This document shows positions 39,308 to 41,067 of a stretch of 41,067 bases of DNA, piece by piece (the stretch's first letter is position 1; every line of letters starts with the position of its first letter). The translations under genes and the position numbers were made by a program. A model generated the notes under the pieces. That model searched no databases. It was not told the origin of the DNA and worked only from the letters and a program-made list of their open reading frames with translations. The DNA is from an uncultured Subdoligranulum sp. Lineage in GTDB: Bacteria; Bacillota_A; Clostridia; Oscillospirales; Ruminococcaceae. The stretch is from the NCBI GenBank assembly GCA_900772715.1, contig CAAGRN010000203.1:1-41067 (forward strand), read 5' to 3'.

Positions 39308-40271
39308 CTGCTGCATCCTCCTTTCCCGGCAGGGTCGGCTCATTTTCGGTAAGTTCTATAAAGATGTTTTCCAGATCCGCTTTCTGCGGCGTCATCTGCA
39401 AAAGCGGGGTTTCGGCTTTGGCAAAGGCAAAAAAGATCTCCTTGGCAGCCTCGTTGAGTTCCCCGTTCACAGTAAGCGTCGCGCTGCAGGTGCCGTTTTC
39501 GTTCTCGGTAAATTCCGGATGCCCCGCAGCGGGCAGCGCCGCCAGAATGGCAGCCATTTTCTCCTGCGCGCAAGGGGCGCAAAGGGTCAGCTTGCTGCTG
39601 TTGGCAAGCGTTTTTTCCAGATTTTGCGGCGTATCAAACGCCACCAGCTTGCCGTGGGCGATAATCAGCACGCTCTCGCAGATCGCCTGCACCTCGCTGA
39701 GAATATGCGAGCTTAAAATGACGGTGTGCTTTTGCCCCAGTTCACGGATCAGGTCGCGGATCTCGATGATCTGCAGCGGGTCAAGACCGACGGTCGGCTC
39801 GTCCAGAATGATATACTGCGGGTTGCCCAGCAGCGCCTGCGCAATGCCGACACGCTGGCGATACCCCTTGGACAGGTTGCGAATCAGCCGATGGCGCATT
39901 TCGGTCAGGCGTGTTTCTTCCATCACGCGCGCGACCTCCTGCGGGATCTGCTTGGTCGGCACGCCCTTTGCTTCGGCAACAAAGCTCAGGTATTCTGTCG
40001 GTGTCTGCTCGGTGTACAGTGGCGGAATTTCCGGCAGGTAGCCCAGCAGCTTTTTGGCTTCCCTTGCATCCTCAAAGATATCGCGTCCGTCGATGCTTAC
40101 ACAGCCCGCCGTGGCGGCAAGGCAGCCGGTCATAATATTCATTGTGGTGGATTTCCCCGCGCCGTTCGGTCCCAAAAAGCCGTAGATATGTCCGTTTTCG
40201 AGCGTGAAGGATATATCGTCCACCGCAGTGAAATCGCCGTATTTTTTGCTCAAGTGTTCCACTGTGATCAT
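39291..40271 (-). CDS. ABC-2 type ATPase (GldA/CcmA-like)
   Basis: The 326-residue ATPase has Walker A GPNGAGKST (about residues 36-44), LGYLPEIPPLYTEQTPTEYL, signature NLSKGYRQRVGIAQAL (LSKGY in place of LSGGQ, usual for this class), Walker B YIILDEPTVGLDPLQ and the switch SSHILSEVQ. A C-terminal regulatory region of about 100 residues follows. It powers the ABC-2 permease encoded downstream. ATG 40271 after AGGAGG is preferred to the frame opening at 40295. Confidence 0.92.
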   Translation of the reverse strand: MITVEHLSKKYGDFTAVDDISFTLENGHIYGFLGPNGAGKSTTMNIMTGCLAATAGCVSIDGRDIFEDAREAKKLLGYLPEIPPLYTEQTPTEYLSFVAEAKGVPTKQIPQEVARVMEETRLTEMRHRLIRNLSKGYRQRVGIAQALLGNPQYIILDEPTVGLDPLQIIEIRDLIRELGQKHTVILSSHILSEVQAICESVLIIAHGKLVAFDTPQNLEKTLANSSKLTLCAPCAQEKMAAILAALPAAGHPEFTENENGTCSATLTVNGELNEAAKEIFFAFAKAETPLLQMTPQKADLENIFIELTENEPTLPGKEDAADESGI

Positions 40272-40375
40272 ATACGCACCTCCTGAAATTTCCATTTAAC
40301 AGTAGCACGCAATTCTGAAAAACATTTGATGAAGCTGTGATTGAAATGTGACAGACCCGTTAAAGAAGCGTGAAA

Positions 40376-40414
40376 CGCCAAACCGGCAGCCCTAAACGGG
40401 CTGCCGGTCTGGCG
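40376..40414 (-). terminator. Hairpin after the PTS gene
   Basis: ACCGGCAGCCC (40382-40392) pairs perfectly with GGGCTGCCGGT (40398-40408), and CGCCA (40376-40380) with TGGCG (40410-40414). On the minus strand only TTT follows, so it is a strong stem with a short U-run. Confidence 0.7.
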
Positions 40415-40445
40415 TTGTATGGAAATATTGGAGAGAATGGTAAAC

Positions 40446-41067
40446 TTACTGCTGCGCGTCCTTTTTAATTAGGCTGAGAATTACGGCACCCGCAACGCTG
40501 CCCACTGCCAGGGCTGCCACATACAGCAGCGGATGATCCACCACAGGGAACACGAAGATACCGCCGTGCGGCGCGCGCAGTGCGCAGCCAAACAGCATGG
40601 ACAGTGCGCCGGAAACCGCAGAGCCCACAATGCAGCTGGGCAGTACGCGCAGCGGATCGGCAGCGGCATAGGGGATCGCGCCCTCGGACACAAAGCAGAG
40701 TCCCATCACATAGTTGACAATGCCGTTGCGGCGCTCGTCGGGCGTCCACTTTTTGGGGCAGAAGGTGGTCGAAAGCGCGATGGCGATCGGCGGGACCATA
40801 CCGCCGACCATAACGGCAGCCATAACCTCATAGTTGCCGGATGCCAGCGCCGCCGTGCCGAACACATACGCTGCCTTGTTGACAGGACCGCCCATATCGA
40901 CGCTCATCATAGCTGCCACAATGGCGCCCAGCAGTACGCGGGAGCTGCCGCCCAAGGCGTTCAGCCAATCGGCTACCGCGTTGTTGATGATGCCCATAGC
41001 GGGGTTGATGCCGCACATCACGGCACCCACGATCAGGATGCCGCCCAGCGGGTAGATGAGCATCGGG
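40446..41067 (-). CDS. PTS fructose-type EIIC, C-terminal part (cut by window end)
   Basis: The last 206 or so residues of a fructose-family PTS membrane component are visible; the gene continues beyond the right edge. Conserved EIIC-Fru pieces are YPLGGILIVGAVM, VDMGGPVNKAAYVFG and MVGGMVPPIAIALST. The substrate-site block CFVSEGAIPYAAADPLRVLP carries the GxxxxTEGAIPF-like motif with Glu. A short cytoplasmic tail KKDAQQ ends the protein, so no EIIB domain is fused at the C-terminus; EIIA/EIIB may be fused at the missing N-terminus or encoded separately. It imports and phosphorylates fructose or a related hexose. Confidence 0.9.
   Translation of the reverse strand, partial: PMLIYPLGGILIVGAVMCGINPAMGIINNAVADWLNALGGSSRVLLGAIVAAMMSVDMGGPVNKAAYVFGTAALASGNYEVMAAVMVGGMVPPIAIALSTTFCPKKWTPDERRNGIVNYVMGLCFVSEGAIPYAAADPLRVLPSCIVGSAVSGALSMLFGCALRAPHGGIFVFPVVDHPLLYVAALAVGSVAGAVILSLIKKDAQQ

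Noticed and set aside
35665..40271. Gliding-motility machinery
   Set aside because: Only the GldA/F/G-like ABC part is present; GldB, GldH-N and secretion genes are absent and the host looks Gram-positive.
1..41067. CRISPR arrays, insertion sequences, tRNA or rRNA genes
   Set aside because: No regularly spaced repeats, transposase, attachment-site pattern or cloverleaf-type sequence was noticed on either strand; a tRNA scan was not possible.

Overview
The window comes from a low-to-mid GC Gram-positive anaerobe of the gut Clostridia. My best guess is the Oscillospiraceae (Faecalibacterium/Subdoligranulum/Gemmiger relatives). The reasons are strong AGGAGG-type ribosome binding sites, frequent TTG/GTG starts, lipobox lipoproteins in place of periplasmic binding proteins, a CD1871A-type CXXC mini-protein, a DUF1538 membrane protein, and a GH112 phosphorylase operon. 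No rRNA, tRNA, CRISPR array, insertion sequence or phage gene was seen. The right end cuts a PTS gene.

Layout. 1-2523 (minus): a Branch/GT14 glycosyltransferase, a nicotinamidase-like isochorismatase-family hydrolase and a MerR regulator. The MerR gene is divergent from a short YitT-family membrane protein (plus, 2600) across a classic 19-bp-spacer MerR operator. 3434-5229 (plus): an MFS transporter and a small nitroreductase. 5233-6587 (minus): a stand-alone HIRAN protein and a full-length YitT/DUF2179 protein. 6862-9076 (plus): a two-gene unit of a duplicated DUF1538 membrane protein and a tandem P-II-like protein. 9142-10961 (minus): an OmpR-type two-component system. It is divergent from a redox unit (plus, 11062-13005) of a CXXC mini-protein, a membrane polyferredoxin and a TlpA-like thioredoxin lipoprotein.

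13075-20157 (minus) is the most interesting block: a six-gene operon read as GH112 phosphorylase, sugar-binding lipoprotein, two ABC permeases, a 153-residue helical protein and a 431-residue beta-helix protein. The last two look like a split GH136 lacto-N-biosidase (accessory subunit plus catalytic beta-helix). Together the genes would import lacto-N-tetraose or similar type-1-chain glycans, cut them in the cytoplasm to lacto-N-biose, and phosphorolyse that to Gal-1-P and GlcNAc. An AraC regulator (20591-21424, plus) is divergent. The intergenic region holds two GTGCA-N2/3-TGCAC dyads placed as operators.

21748-28059 (minus): a complete oligopeptide ABC operon (B-C-D-F-A) ending in a co-translated cyclophilin, driven by a strong promoter at 28202-28230. 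28409-32593 (minus): a polar amino-acid ABC transporter (permease, ATPase, lipoprotein), a MATE exporter and a GNAT acetyltransferase. 32675-35608: a polyprenyl-phosphate sugar transferase (minus) divergent from a Wzy-like multispanning protein (plus), both probably for surface polysaccharide. 35665-40271 (minus): a tightly overlapped ABC-2 module (ATPase, permease, GldG-like, DUF4340). 40446-end (minus): the C-terminal part of a fructose-type PTS EIIC.

Function calls rest on reading translated sequence and motifs. No database search was run.
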